The notes beneath the pieces are model-generated. The model was not told the origin of the DNA. It saw nothing but the letters and a program-made list of their open reading frames with translations, and did not search any database. From positions 61,619-125,618 of the forward strand of contig NZ_SJJR01000017.1 of the NCBI RefSeq assembly GCF_004331455.1: a stretch of DNA of 64,000 bases, read 5' to 3'. The position numbers and the translations under genes are program-made. Below, piece after piece: positions 42,098 through 50,702 of this stretch. Source of the stretch: Micromonospora zingiberis. Its GTDB lineage: Bacteria > Actinomycetota > Actinomycetes > Mycobacteriales > Micromonosporaceae. Every line of letters begins with the position of its first letter. Within the stretch, counting starts at the first letter, position 1.

Positions 42098-42724
42098 TCA
42101 ACCGTCCACCGGCTCGGCGTGCGGCGCCTGCGGCCCGGTACGCGGACGCGGCGGCGGGGCCGGCGTCGCGGCGGTCGCGGCCTCCTCCTCGGCCCGTTCA
42201 CCGAGCAGCAGCGCCAAGCGTCGCAGGCCACGGTGCGCGGCGGTGCGCACCGCCCCCGCCCGGCGGCCGAGCACCCGACCGGCGGTCTCGGCGTCGAGCC
42301 CGACGACGGCACGCAGCAGGACCGCTTCGGCCTCCCGGGGCGGCAGGCTGGCGATCATCGCGAGGGCGGCTTCGGTGCCGATGCTCTCGCCGGCCCGTTC
42401 GGCCGTGTCCGCGTCCCCGGCCAACTCGCTGAGTTCCTGCACCGGCACCGGCAGCGCGGGCCGGCGGCGTTGCCGCCGCAGATGGTCCATGGCCCGGTTC
42501 CGGGCGATGGTGACGGCCCAGGCACGGAACTCCCCACCGCTGAAGTTGGGCAGGTCGCGGGCGACCTGCAACCACGTCTCCGACGCGACGTCCTCGGCGT
42601 CGGCACCGACCAGGGCGGTCAGGTAGCGCAGCAGCCCGGGCTGGAGGCTGCGGTAGAGGAAGCGGAACGCTTCCTCGTCGCCGGCCTGGGCCGCTTCGAC
42701 GGCCTGACTCAGTTCACTGGTCAT
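42098..42724 (-). CDS. ECF-type RNA polymerase sigma factor
   Basis: A 208-aa sigma-70-family protein with region 2 (F-R-F-L-Y-R-S-L, D-A-E-D-V-A-S-E-T-W-L-Q-V near residues 42-55, F-R-A-W-A-V-T-I-A-R-N-R-A-M-D-H-L near 67-83) and region 4 (L-P-P-R-E-A-E-A-V-L-L-R, then G-R-R-A-G-A-V-R-T-A-A-H-R-G-L near 158-172, the -35-recognising helix). The C-terminal 35 residues are Ala/Glu then Pro-rich and disordered. The membrane protein encoded next may control it. It is divergent from the membrane Ser/Thr kinase gene. Confidence 0.93.
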   Translation of the reverse strand: MTSELSQAVEAAQAGDEEAFRFLYRSLQPGLLRYLTALVGADAEDVASETWLQVARDLPNFSGGEFRAWAVTIARNRAMDHLRRQRRRPALPVPVQELSELAGDADTAERAGESIGTEAALAMIASLPPREAEAVLLRAVVGLDAETAGRVLGRRAGAVRTAAHRGLRRLALLLGERAEEEAATAATPAPPPRPRTGPQAPHAEPVDG

Positions 42725-43228
42725 GGCCTTGCCGTTTCCGTCTTACCGGTCCTTCCGTGGATCGCCCGCACAGCAGGCGCACCAGGTGCGGGTCGGCTGT
42801 CCGGGCTGGACCTGTTCCCCGCACCCCGCCCCCGTCAACCTGCTCGTTCCCGGACCGTTGTGGCCCGGATGCGGATTGTTCCCGACAGCACCGCCGACCA
42901 CAACCACCGGTACCGAAACATCCGAGCCGCCACGCCGGCACCGCGAGGTACCGTCAACAGGCCAAGTGGGGCCGACCCGGGTCAGCAAGTGACAAATGTC
43001 TAGCGCGTGAACGGCGATTTGCCGTAACGTGCGGCGCCCGGTGGACGCCACCACCGGCCCCCGGCCTGGTCACGATCATCGCCCGACCCGACGGCGGACG
43101 CCCTGCGCAGCAGCGCTGTCACCCTTGGTGATCACCGGACGATGCCGGCTCACCGCCCCCGGTCACGAGGTGTTCCGGGCGCGGACAGCCGGCGCGCCGA
43201 TCGTGCCCACGATGGGTACGGTGGTGCC
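42725..43228. other. Divergent intergenic region, sigma factor and kinase
   Basis: About 504 bp without a supported gene; reading frames here have no ribosome site or family pattern. It must hold promoters for both neighbours. TGACAAATGTCTAG near 42990 is the most AT-rich piece and could include a -10 element. TGACAAATGTCTA and GCGATTTGCC do not match operators I know. If the kinase gene starts at ATG 43142 instead of GTG 43229 the gap is 87 bp shorter. Confidence 0.45.
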
Positions 43229-44593
43229 GTGTTGTCTTCGGAGGTCGTACTCAGCGGTCGGTACCGCCTGGACGAACGCGTCGCCACCGGCGGCATGGGA
43301 GACGTCTGGCGTGGGACCGACCTGATCCTCGGCCGACAGGTCGCGATCAAGGTGCTGCTGCCCTCGCTGGTGTCCGACCCCGACTTCATCGCCCGGTTCC
43401 GCGCCGAGGCCCGGATGATGGCGGCGCTGCGCCATCCGGGCATCGTGCAGGTCTTCGACTGCGGCGAGGACGAGTTGGCCAACGGGGGCCGGGCCGACTA
43501 CCTGGTGATGGAGTTCGTCACCGGCCAGCCACTGTCGAGGCGGATCGAGGCCGAGAGCCGCCTGGACATCGCCGAGACCATGTCCGTGGTGGCGCAGGCG
43601 GCGCAGGCGCTGCACGCCGCGCACCTCAGCGGGATCGTGCACCGCGACGTCAAGCCGAGCAACCTGCTGGTGCAGGAGGACGGGACGGTCGTCCTGGTCG
43701 ACTTCGGCGTCGCCAGGTCGACCAATGTGACCAGCATCACCAGCACGAACGCGGTGCCCGGCACCGCCCTCTACATGGCCCCGGAGCAGGCCGCGGGACG
43801 ACCCGTCTCCGGAGCGACCGACCTTTACGCGCTCGGCGCGGTCGCCTACTGCTGCCTCACCGGCAGCCCGCCGTTCACCGGCGACAACCCGCTCCAGGTC
43901 GCCGTCCGACACCTCGACGACCCGCCGCCGGAGCTACCGCACGAGATCCCGGAAGCGGTGCGGGCCCTGGTCGAGCGGGCCCTGGCCAAGGACCCGGCCG
44001 ACCGGTTCAGCAGCGGTGCGGCGATGGCGGAGGCGGCCCGCAGCGCCGTGTCGGACAGTTCCCTGCCGACGGCGATGGTCCCGGCCTCCGCGGCGGTGCG
44101 CGACCCCGGGCCGGACACCCGGGCGGACAGCACGGTGCCGCACGGCGCACCGGTGGGCGCGCGGCGAGGGCGCGGCCCTCTGGTCGGTGCGCTCACCGCC
44201 GTGCTGGTGGGCATGGTCGCACTCGGCGCGGCGCTCAGCGCGGCCAGCGACGCCGACACCCCGGCGGTGCATCTGCCGAGCAGCCCGCCGCCCGCCGAGT
44301 CGATCGTCGACGACAAGACGTCGCCGAGCGAGACCGAAACCCGGCCGACGCGCGTCCCGCCGTACCGCCCGGCCGGTTCCACGGCCAAGCCGACCGAGTC
44401 GACCTCGCCCTCGCCGAGCACCGGCGAGCCCACCGAGTCGAGCGAACCCGAGTCACCGGATCCGGAGCCGAGCCCGACCAGCCCGAGCCCTGGCACCACG
44501 CCGAGCACGGAGCCGCCCGCCCCACCCACCACGCCACCGCCGACGACCCCGACCGGCGACGCGCCCCCCGGCGACGGCGAAGTCACCGGCTAG
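43229..44593 (+). CDS. Membrane serine/threonine protein kinase
   Basis: A 454-aa Hanks-type kinase. Kinase domain about 8-270: V-A-T-G-G-M-G-D-V, V-A-I-K-V-L, H-R-D-V-K-P-S-N near 138, D-F-G near 159, Y-M-A-P-E-Q near 185. One membrane helix (about 322-344) then an outside tail of 110 residues rich in Pro, Ser, Thr and Glu with no PASTA repeats. Such a tail may contact the wall without specific ligand binding. GTG 43229 is chosen because the fold starts at once; 43142 is possible. Substrates are unknown. The tail can itself be glycosylated in actinobacteria, which is only a possibility here. Confidence 0.9.
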   Translation: MLSSEVVLSGRYRLDERVATGGMGDVWRGTDLILGRQVAIKVLLPSLVSDPDFIARFRAEARMMAALRHPGIVQVFDCGEDELANGGRADYLVMEFVTGQPLSRRIEAESRLDIAETMSVVAQAAQALHAAHLSGIVHRDVKPSNLLVQEDGTVVLVDFGVARSTNVTSITSTNAVPGTALYMAPEQAAGRPVSGATDLYALGAVAYCCLTGSPPFTGDNPLQVAVRHLDDPPPELPHEIPEAVRALVERALAKDPADRFSSGAAMAEAARSAVSDSSLPTAMVPASAAVRDPGPDTRADSTVPHGAPVGARRGRGPLVGALTAVLVGMVALGAALSAASDADTPAVHLPSSPPPAESIVDDKTSPSETETRPTRVPPYRPAGSTAKPTESTSPSPSTGEPTESSEPESPDPEPSPTSPSPGTTPSTEPPAPPTTPPPTTPTGDAPPGDGEVTG

Positions 44594-44598
44594 GTTCG

Positions 44599-44754
44599 GT
44601 CTCGCGGATCTTGTCGGTCAGGGACGGCGGAAAGTCCGATCGACGTTCGTCCGCAGCGCAGTCCAACATCGCTGGTCGGCCTCCCGGTCCCAGCCGCGGA
44701 TCTTGGTACGGAACGGCCCCCGTAAGGGCCGTTCCGTACCAAGATCCGCGAGAC
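44599..44754. repeat. Hairpin repeat with a third, competing arm
   Basis: A perfect 25-bp inverted repeat, 44695-44719 against 44726-44750, with a 6-base loop, has the arm core GATCTTGGTACGGAAC. The outer 15 bases of the right arm and its flank (44740-44754) are also exactly complementary to GTCTCGCGGATCTTG at 44599-44613, 6 bp past the kinase stop. The right arm can therefore pair with either left arm. The core matches the hairpin at 4833-4882. Confidence 0.88.
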
Positions 44755-44886
44755 AAGCACCTAGCACCCAGCGCCACAGCGTCCTCGTTCGTCCCGGGGG
44801 CACCGGAATCCCCAAAACGGACACCTGGCCCCATAAGTCGCTCTAGGCTCCTGCCAGCAGCTGCTGCCTAATGTTCGGGAGCCCGG

Positions 44887-46149
44887 ATGAGCGTGGAGAA
44901 GCTGGTCGTCGTCGGCCAGGGTTACGTCGGCCTGCCGCTCGCCATGCGAGCCGTCGAGGCCGGCCTGGACGTCGTCGGCCTCGACGTCGACACCGATCGG
45001 GTGAAGCGGCTCGCGTCGGGTGAGTCGTTCGTCGGGGACATCCCCGCCGACCGGCTCGGCCGGGCGTTGGCCAGTGGCCGCTACCACCCGAGCAGCGAGT
45101 ACGCCGACGCCGAGGACTTCGACTACTGCGTGATCACCGTGCCCACGCCACTGCGCGACGGCACCCCCGACCTGAGCTTCGTGGAGCAGGCCGGTACGGC
45201 GATCGCGCCCTACCTGCGGCCGGACTGCACGGTCATCCTCGAGTCGACCACCTACCCGGGCACCACCGAGGAACTGCTGCGACCGTTGCTGGAATCGGCC
45301 AGCGGGCTGAGCAGCCCGGGGGACTTCCACCTCGGCTACAGCCCCGAGCGGATCGACCCGGGTAACCGGACCTGGCGGCTGGAGAACACCCCCAAGGTGG
45401 TCTCCGGAATGGACCCCGCCGCGCTGGCCCGGGTCGACAGCTTCTACCAGCGGCTGGTGGAGCGTACGGTGCCGGTGGACTCCACCCGGGTCGCCGAGCT
45501 GACGAAACTGATCGAGAACACCTTCCGTCAGGTGAACATCGCCCTGGTCAACGAGCTGACGATGCTCTCGCACCAGCTGGACATCGACGTCTGGCAGGCG
45601 ATCGAGGCGGCGGAGACCAAGCCCTTCGGCTTCATGCCGTTCCGGCCCGGCCCGGGCGTCGGCGGGCACTGCCTGCCGATCGACCCGTGCTACCTGTCCT
45701 GGCAGGTCAAACGCCGCCTCGGGCGGCAGTTCCGGTTCATCGAGCTGGCCAACGACATCAACCACGAGATGCCCGAACACGTGGCGCAGCGGGTGATGGC
45801 CGGGCTCAACCGCTCCGGTAAGGCGGTCAGCGGAGCCCGGCTGCTGGTGCTCGGGTTGGCGTACAAACCCAACACCGGCGACATGCGCGACTCGCCGGCG
45901 GTCGACGTGACCCGGCGGTTGCGCGAGCTGGGCGCCGAGGTCCGCGCGGTGGAGCCGTACGCCGCCGCGAACCACCTCCCCGACGGGGTGCTGACCGTGG
46001 AGCTGACCGAACGTGAGGTGCGTGCGGCCGACTGCGTGGTCGTGATCACCGACCACGACCTGTTCGACTACGCCCTGGTCGAGCGGCACGCCCGGTACAT
46101 CTTCGACGCCCGCAACCGCTGCACCGGCCCGAACGTGGAACGAATCTAG
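44887..46149 (+). CDS. UDP-sugar (UDP-glucose/UDP-ManNAc type) 6-dehydrogenase
   Basis: A 420-aa NAD-dependent dehydrogenase that oxidises the C6 alcohol of a UDP-sugar to the acid for polysaccharide synthesis. It has V-V-G-Q-G-Y-V-G-L-P-L-A near residue 8, V-I-T-V-P-T-P near 82, the substrate site E-S-T-T-Y-P-G-T-T-E near 122, the catalytic Cys in G-P-G-V-G-G-H-C-L-P-I-D-P near 260, and G-L-A-Y-K-P-N-T-G-D-M-R near 320. The sequence looks closer to WecC/TviB types than to glucose-specific Ugd, but substrate cannot be fixed. A terminator follows. Confidence 0.92.
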   Translation: MSVEKLVVVGQGYVGLPLAMRAVEAGLDVVGLDVDTDRVKRLASGESFVGDIPADRLGRALASGRYHPSSEYADAEDFDYCVITVPTPLRDGTPDLSFVEQAGTAIAPYLRPDCTVILESTTYPGTTEELLRPLLESASGLSSPGDFHLGYSPERIDPGNRTWRLENTPKVVSGMDPAALARVDSFYQRLVERTVPVDSTRVAELTKLIENTFRQVNIALVNELTMLSHQLDIDVWQAIEAAETKPFGFMPFRPGPGVGGHCLPIDPCYLSWQVKRRLGRQFRFIELANDINHEMPEHVAQRVMAGLNRSGKAVSGARLLVLGLAYKPNTGDMRDSPAVDVTRRLRELGAEVRAVEPYAAANHLPDGVLTVELTEREVRAADCVVVITDHDLFDYALVERHARYIFDARNRCTGPNVERI

Positions 46150-46182
46150 CCCCGGGCGAGCCGCCGCACCTGCTGTCCCGCG

Positions 46183-46202
46183 CGCACCACGGGTGCGGTT
46201 TT
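46183..46202 (+). terminator. Intrinsic terminator after UDP-sugar dehydrogenase
   Basis: CGCACC and GGTGCG form a 6-bp stem with a 3-base loop (46183-46197), followed by GTTTT. It is one of the few hairpins here with a T-run and lies 34 bp past the stop. Confidence 0.75.
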
Positions 46203-46262
46203 GTCCCTCCGTTCCCGGGTACCTCGTCGGCACCTGCGACGTGACCAGGAAGGGATGCGGAG

Positions 46263-46484
46263 ATGACGCGCACCGAGTACCACGTGGTGCCCGACGGTGG
46301 TGGCTGGAAGGTGGAGCAGGGCAGCACCGTGGTCGGCACGTACGACACGAAGCAGCGCGCGGTCGAGGCCGGGCGCGAGGCGGCGCACGGTAACGAGCCC
46401 AGCCAGCTCGTGGTGCACACCGCCGACGGACGGATCGAGACCGAGTTCACCTACCGCGACGACCCGTACCCGCCCGCCGGCTGA
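46263..46484 (+). CDS. DUF2188 protein
   Basis: A 73-aa protein made of one DUF2188 unit: Y-H-V-V-P-D-G-G-G-W-K-V near residues 6-17, T-K-Q-R-A-V-E-A-G-R-E-A-A near 29-41, and L-V-V-H-T-A-D-G-R-I-E near 49-59. Such small proteins are widespread and of unknown role. GAAGGGATGCGGAG precedes ATG 46263. Confidence 0.9.
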   Translation: MTRTEYHVVPDGGGWKVEQGSTVVGTYDTKQRAVEAGREAAHGNEPSQLVVHTADGRIETEFTYRDDPYPPAG

Positions 46485-46606
46485 CCGTCGGCCGGCCGGC
46501 GCCACCAGCCCCGGTGCCGCCGGCCGGCCGGCACTGACCGTGCCGCCGTCACCTCGGCCGACACCGGTGCCGGCCAGGCCCGCCATGCGTGCGAGGATGG
46601 CCGTCC

Positions 46607-47821
46607 GTGACCAGCACCGGGGACGCCCCGACACCACCCGGCCGCCGCCGACCGCATCCGCTGGACGTGGTGGCCGTCGGGCTCGCGCTGGGCGGCGCCG
46701 GCTGTGTCGCGACCGGGCTGCTGCCCCGCGCCGATGCCGTCGACACCCTCGCCCGGATCCTGCCCCTGCTGCTCTTCCTCGGCACGGTGGTGGTCCTCGC
46801 CGAGCTGACCGCCGCCGCCGGCGTCTTCGACGTGCTCGCCACCCGACTGGCGGTCGTCGCCCGGGGCCGCTGGCTCGCGCTGTTCGGGCTCTGCGTGGGC
46901 TTCGCCGCGCTGACCACCGTCGTACTCAACCTGGACACCACGGCGGTGCTGCTCACGCCGGTGATGCTCGCGCTGGCGGTGTCGCTGCGCACCGCCGTGG
47001 CACCGCTGGCGGTGACCACGGTCTGGCTGGCGAACACGGCGAGTCTGCTGCTGCCGGTGTCCAACCTGACGAACCTGCTGGCCAGCGAGCGGATCGGGCT
47101 CGACCCGCTGGCGTTCCTGGGCGTCATGTGGCTGCCCCAACTGGCCTCGCTCGCGGTCACCACCGTCCTGCTCTGGTTTCTCTGGTGGCGCCGGGACCGG
47201 CCCGCCGGGGGCCGCTTCGCGCCGCCGCCGGTGCACCGGCCCGCCGACCCGGCGCTGTACCGTACGGCGCTCGTCGCCTGCCTGCTGTTCGTCGCCATGA
47301 TCCTGGCCGGGGCGCCGGTCGGGCTCGCCTCGACGGTCGCGACCGGCCTGCTGCTGCTCGGCTTCGCGATCCGCTCCCCCGGCTCGCTGCGCCCCGCCCT
47401 GCTGCCCTGGCGTCTGCTGGTCTTCGTCACCGGGCTGTTCCTGGTGATCCAGACGATCGGCGAGCACGGGCTCAACGACCTGGTCGCCTGGCTCGCCGGT
47501 GACGAGGGCGGCGTGCCGGGCGCGCTCCGCGCCGGTGGCACCGGGGCGCTGCTGGCCAACCTGGTGAACAACCTGCCCGCCTACCTGGCCGGCGAGGCGG
47601 TGCTGCCGGCCGGTGACCGGCAACGCCTGCTCGCGCTGCTGGTCGGCACCAACGTGGGCCCGTTGGCCCTGCCCTGGGCCTCACTGGCCACGCTGCTGTG
47701 GTTGGAGCGTTGCCGGGCCGCGCGGGTGCGGGTGCCGCTGGCGAGGTTCCTGGTCACCAGCACCGCACTCGCGGTGCTCGGCACCCTCGCGGCGGTCGGC
47801 GCCCTGCTGCTCACCGGCTGA
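46607..47821 (+). CDS. ArsB/SLC13-type membrane transporter
   Basis: A 404-aa membrane protein with about eleven helices. L-N-L-D-T-T-A-V-L-L-T-P-V near residue 110 and G-A-L-L-A-N-L-V-N-N-L-P-A near 315 are the paired hairpin motifs of the ion-transporter superfamily (ArsB, NhaD, SLC13), and L-P-V-S-N-L-T-N-L lies between. It could export arsenite or antimonite, or move a dicarboxylate or sodium; no ars genes are nearby, so arsenic is not implied. GTG 46607 follows GAGGATGG; a GTG at 46589 is also in frame. Confidence 0.85.
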   Translation: MTSTGDAPTPPGRRRPHPLDVVAVGLALGGAGCVATGLLPRADAVDTLARILPLLLFLGTVVVLAELTAAAGVFDVLATRLAVVARGRWLALFGLCVGFAALTTVVLNLDTTAVLLTPVMLALAVSLRTAVAPLAVTTVWLANTASLLLPVSNLTNLLASERIGLDPLAFLGVMWLPQLASLAVTTVLLWFLWWRRDRPAGGRFAPPPVHRPADPALYRTALVACLLFVAMILAGAPVGLASTVATGLLLLGFAIRSPGSLRPALLPWRLLVFVTGLFLVIQTIGEHGLNDLVAWLAGDEGGVPGALRAGGTGALLANLVNNLPAYLAGEAVLPAGDRQRLLALLVGTNVGPLALPWASLATLLWLERCRAARVRVPLARFLVTSTALAVLGTLAAVGALLLTG

Positions 47822-47860
47822 ACCGGCAGCGGGCTTGTCCCGACCCTCGGCGGGCCATAG

Positions 47861-47877
47861 ACTTTGCATCGCAAAGT
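47861..47877. promoter_or_regulatory. Perfect palindromic operator ACTTTGC-ATC-GCAAAGT
   Basis: Two 7-bp half-sites separated by 3 bp sit 59 bp before the membrane-protein gene, in the expected promoter zone. The downstream operon ends with a winged-helix regulator, so autoregulation through this site is likely. The plain palindrome and its AT-rich half-sites stand out against the GC background. Confidence 0.78.
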
Positions 47878-47935
47878 TCTCGCCAAGGCAGAGCCGAAGC
47901 GGTGTTCCGTCAACACGCAGAGTTTGGAGTGACGC

Positions 47936-48670
47936 ATGGTCCAGGGCAGTGCCGACGAGGCGGCCGAAACCCTCGCCGCGCTCAAGCAACTCCGCGAGCG
48001 GGCGCACCGGCGGGCCCACGGCGGGGCATGGCTGCCCGCCCTCGGCTTCGCCGTCCTGCTGCTGGCCAGCGCCGCCCTCTACCGTCACCCACTGGCCCAG
48101 CCCACCTCCGTCGACGCCACCCACCCGTTCTGGGCGGGACTGCCCGACGAGCAGGTCAGCCCGCTGGCGTCCTACCTGTTCTGGTTCGTCGGCACCCCGC
48201 TGCTGTTCGCCGTCGTCGCACTCTGGTACGCGTGGCGGGCCCGCCGGCACGGCGTACGGGTGGCGTGGCCGCTGGTCGCCGCCACCGGGCTCGGCGTACT
48301 GGTGCTGCTGGCCGTACTCGCGGCGGTGCCGGTCGGCCCGGTTCCGGAGGAACTCGTCTTCGCCACCGGCCCGCACTGGGCCGGCCTGTCGACCCCGCTG
48401 CTCCCGCTGGCCGCCGCCGTGATCGTGCTGGGTCGCGCCGAACACAGCCGTGGACTGCTCGCCGCAGGAATCTGGATCGCCGCCCTCACCGTCTGGCTGT
48501 GCACCAGCTTCCCGCTCGGACATCTGCCCGGCTGGACCAGCGTGCTCGTCGGCGGCAGCGGGCTCGGTGGTCAACTGTCGCTGCGGCCGGCCCACTATCT
48601 TGTCCTGATGGCTCTCCCGCTGCTGGTCGTCGCCGCCGTGAACCTGGCGACCGGCCGGCGCCCCAGGTGA
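47936..48670 (+). CDS. Multi-pass membrane protein in operon with a winged-helix regulator
   Basis: A 244-aa protein with a polar, charged head (residues 1-30, A-L-K-Q-L-R-E-R-A-H-R-R) and five to six hydrophobic helices. No transport or enzyme motif is recognised. Its stop overlaps the GTG of the regulator gene (4 bp), a layout typical of ArsR/PadR-like regulators that control their own membrane partner. ATG 47936 follows TTGGAGTG. Confidence 0.72.
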   Translation: MVQGSADEAAETLAALKQLRERAHRRAHGGAWLPALGFAVLLLASAALYRHPLAQPTSVDATHPFWAGLPDEQVSPLASYLFWFVGTPLLFAVVALWYAWRARRHGVRVAWPLVAATGLGVLVLLAVLAAVPVGPVPEELVFATGPHWAGLSTPLLPLAAAVIVLGRAEHSRGLLAAGIWIAALTVWLCTSFPLGHLPGWTSVLVGGSGLGGQLSLRPAHYLVLMALPLLVVAAVNLATGRRPR

Positions 48671-49032
48671 CCGAGGCAGGGTCCGGCGCCCCGGGCGCCG
48701 GGCCGTCGCCGCACCCGGCGACGGTCCTCGACGACGTGGTGCACCAGCGGGTGCGCCTGGGCATCCTCACCGTGCTCAGCGAGGCGACCGAGTGCCGGTT
48801 CGCCGCCCTGCGCGACGAGTTGGGGCTGACCGACGGCAACCTCAACCGCCACCTCCGGATCCTGGAGCAGGCCGGACTGCTCCAGACCACCAAGGGCTAC
48901 GAGGGACGACGCCCGGTCACCTGGTTGCGGCTGACCCGCGCGGGCCGCGCGGCGCTGCGAGCCGAGGTGACCGCGCTGGAGCAGTTGGTCAGCCGGATCC
49001 GGACCGCCACCGCGGCCGACGAGGAGAGCTGA
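48667..49032 (+). CDS. Winged helix-turn-helix transcriptional regulator
   Basis: A 121-aa MarR/ArsR-like regulator of the short winged-helix type. The DNA-binding part has R-L-G-I-L-T-V-L-S-E near residue 30, F-A-A-L-R-D-E-L-G-L-T-D-G-N-L-N-R-H-L near 45-63 (recognition helix) and the wing K-G-Y-E-G-R-R-P-V-T-W-L-R-L-T near 77-91. There are no Cys ligands for metal. It probably represses its operon through the palindrome at 47861-47877. Confidence 0.88.
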   Translation: MTEAGSGAPGAGPSPHPATVLDDVVHQRVRLGILTVLSEATECRFAALRDELGLTDGNLNRHLRILEQAGLLQTTKGYEGRRPVTWLRLTRAGRAALRAEVTALEQLVSRIRTATAADEES

Positions 49033-49088
49033 CGGCCCCCGCCGGCCTTCCTCCGCACCGGCCGCGCCGCCGAGGCCCCCGGACACCG

Positions 49089-50699
49089 TCAACCGGGCAG
49101 TGGCGCCCCGTCGCCCCGGTGGCGACGCGGGGACACCAGCCGACGCACCATCGGGGCGGCGTTCCACCGCGCCGCGCCGACCAGGTCGCGGGCGTGTTCC
49201 AGCACGGTGTAGTCCCGCCGGGCCCGGCCCGCGGCGATCGCCGCGTCCAGGTCGTTGTCGCAACTCATCAGCACACTGTCGAAGTCACGGCGGACCGGCT
49301 CCAGCAGGTGGTAGCCGAACGAGCGGTGCAGCCGGGCGAAGAGCGGCTTGTACAGCCGGGTCCGCTCGTGCAACCCCGACGAGTACGACATCGGGTTCTT
49401 CGGCCGCCGCCGGATGTAGTCGGGCAGCAGGTCGGCGAAGGCCCGCCGGACGATCCACTTCTCCTGCCCCTCGCGCCGCTTCAACTCGATCGGCAGCCGC
49501 ATCGCCAACTCGACCAACGCCAGGTCGAGGAAGGGCACCCGGGCCTCCACCCCGAAGCCCATGCTGGTCCGGTCGACCCGCTGCAACTCCGTACGGCAGA
49601 GGTTGCGGATCTTGTGCAGGAACAGTCGCCGTGCCGACTCCGGCCCGACCTCGTGGTACATCGGGTAGCCGCCGAACAGCTCGTCCGAGCCGTCGCCGGT
49701 GAGCACGACCTTGATCCCCAACTCGCCGAGTCGCCGGAAGATCGGCACCGAGACCACCGCGTTGATGATGTCGCCGTACTCGGTCAACTCGGAGATCCGG
49801 ATCGCCTCCCGCACGTCGGCCAGCCGGATGTCACGCGGCCGCAGCTCGACCACCTCGTGCCGGACACCGAGTTCCCTGGCCAGCCGCCGGGCGTACGCCA
49901 CGTCGGGGCTCTCCGGCACCCCGACGGTGATCGCCACGCAGTCCGGGTGCCGCTGCGCGGCGTGCAGCAGCACCAGCGAGCTGTCCACGCCGCCGGAGAG
50001 CACCACGCCCACCGTGAGGTCGGTGTCCAGCCGCACCCGGATGCTGTCGGTGAGCGTGGTACGGACGAGCAGGGCGGCCTCGTCCGGATCCGTCACCACC
50101 GGCTGACCGGCGCCGAGGGAGAGCAGGTCCACGTACGGCCGCAGGTGGACCTGCCGGTCCGCGTCGGCCCAGCCGTGATAGCCGGGCGGCACCTCGACCA
50201 CCGGGGCGCCCGCCCGGACCAGCGCCTTGACCTCGCTGGCGATGTGCAGACACCCCGGCATCCGCGACCAGTACAGCGGCTTGACCCCGAGCGGATCCCG
50301 CACCAGGTACGCCCGGCCGGTGGACCGTTCCACGATGGCGATGGCGTACTCGCCACGCAGCCGGTGCACCATCTGCTCGCCCCACTGCGCGAAGGCGGCG
50401 AGCACCACCTCGGTGTCGCTGGCGGTGCGGAACCGGTGGCCCAGGCCGCTCAGCTCCGCACGCAGTTCGTGGTGGTTGAAGACCTCGCCGTTGTAGCAGA
50501 GCAGCCAGCGCTCGTCGGCGGAGAGCCACGGCTGCACCGCCCGGTCCCGGTCCACCACCCGCAGTCGACGGGTACCGGCGAGCAGGCCGGTCTCGTACCG
50601 GGTCTCGGTGACCTCACCTCGACTGGCGAGCGCGCCGAGCATCCGGCGGAAGACGACCGAGTCGGCCTCCGGGCCGATGCTGAGTACGATCCCGCACAT
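49089..50699 (-). CDS. Asparagine synthase (glutamine-hydrolysing) family amidotransferase
   Basis: A 536-aa AsnB-family protein. The N-terminal glutaminase has Cys2 (M-C-G-I-V-L-S), N-G-E-V-F-N near residue 75 and D-P-L-G-V-K-P-L-Y near 135; the synthetase has V-V-L-S-G-G-V-D-S-S near 230 (ATP pyrophosphatase loop) and T-G-D-G-S-D-E-L-F-G-G-Y near 340. It would amidate aspartate or another carboxylate using glutamine. Because it follows by 3 bp a gene for a zinc-peptidase-like protein, a peptidoglycan target (as with LtsA, which amidates diaminopimelate in corynebacteria) should be considered beside free asparagine. Confidence 0.92.
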   Translation of the reverse strand: MCGIVLSIGPEADSVVFRRMLGALASRGEVTETRYETGLLAGTRRLRVVDRDRAVQPWLSADERWLLCYNGEVFNHHELRAELSGLGHRFRTASDTEVVLAAFAQWGEQMVHRLRGEYAIAIVERSTGRAYLVRDPLGVKPLYWSRMPGCLHIASEVKALVRAGAPVVEVPPGYHGWADADRQVHLRPYVDLLSLGAGQPVVTDPDEAALLVRTTLTDSIRVRLDTDLTVGVVLSGGVDSSLVLLHAAQRHPDCVAITVGVPESPDVAYARRLARELGVRHEVVELRPRDIRLADVREAIRISELTEYGDIINAVVSVPIFRRLGELGIKVVLTGDGSDELFGGYPMYHEVGPESARRLFLHKIRNLCRTELQRVDRTSMGFGVEARVPFLDLALVELAMRLPIELKRREGQEKWIVRRAFADLLPDYIRRRPKNPMSYSSGLHERTRLYKPLFARLHRSFGYHLLEPVRRDFDSVLMSCDNDLDAAIAAGRARRDYTVLEHARDLVGAARWNAAPMVRRLVSPRRHRGDGAPLPG

Positions 50700-50702
50700 C
50701 GC

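Noticed and set aside
42714..42941. Small minus-strand frame of 75 codons in the sigma/kinase gap
   Set aside because: No ribosome site or conserved pattern; Arg/Cys/Gly-rich as in random GC-rich sequence.
46607..47821. Arsenite exporter call
   Set aside because: The fold fits the wider ion-transporter superfamily and no arsR or arsC is nearby; the palindrome downstream belongs to the next operon.
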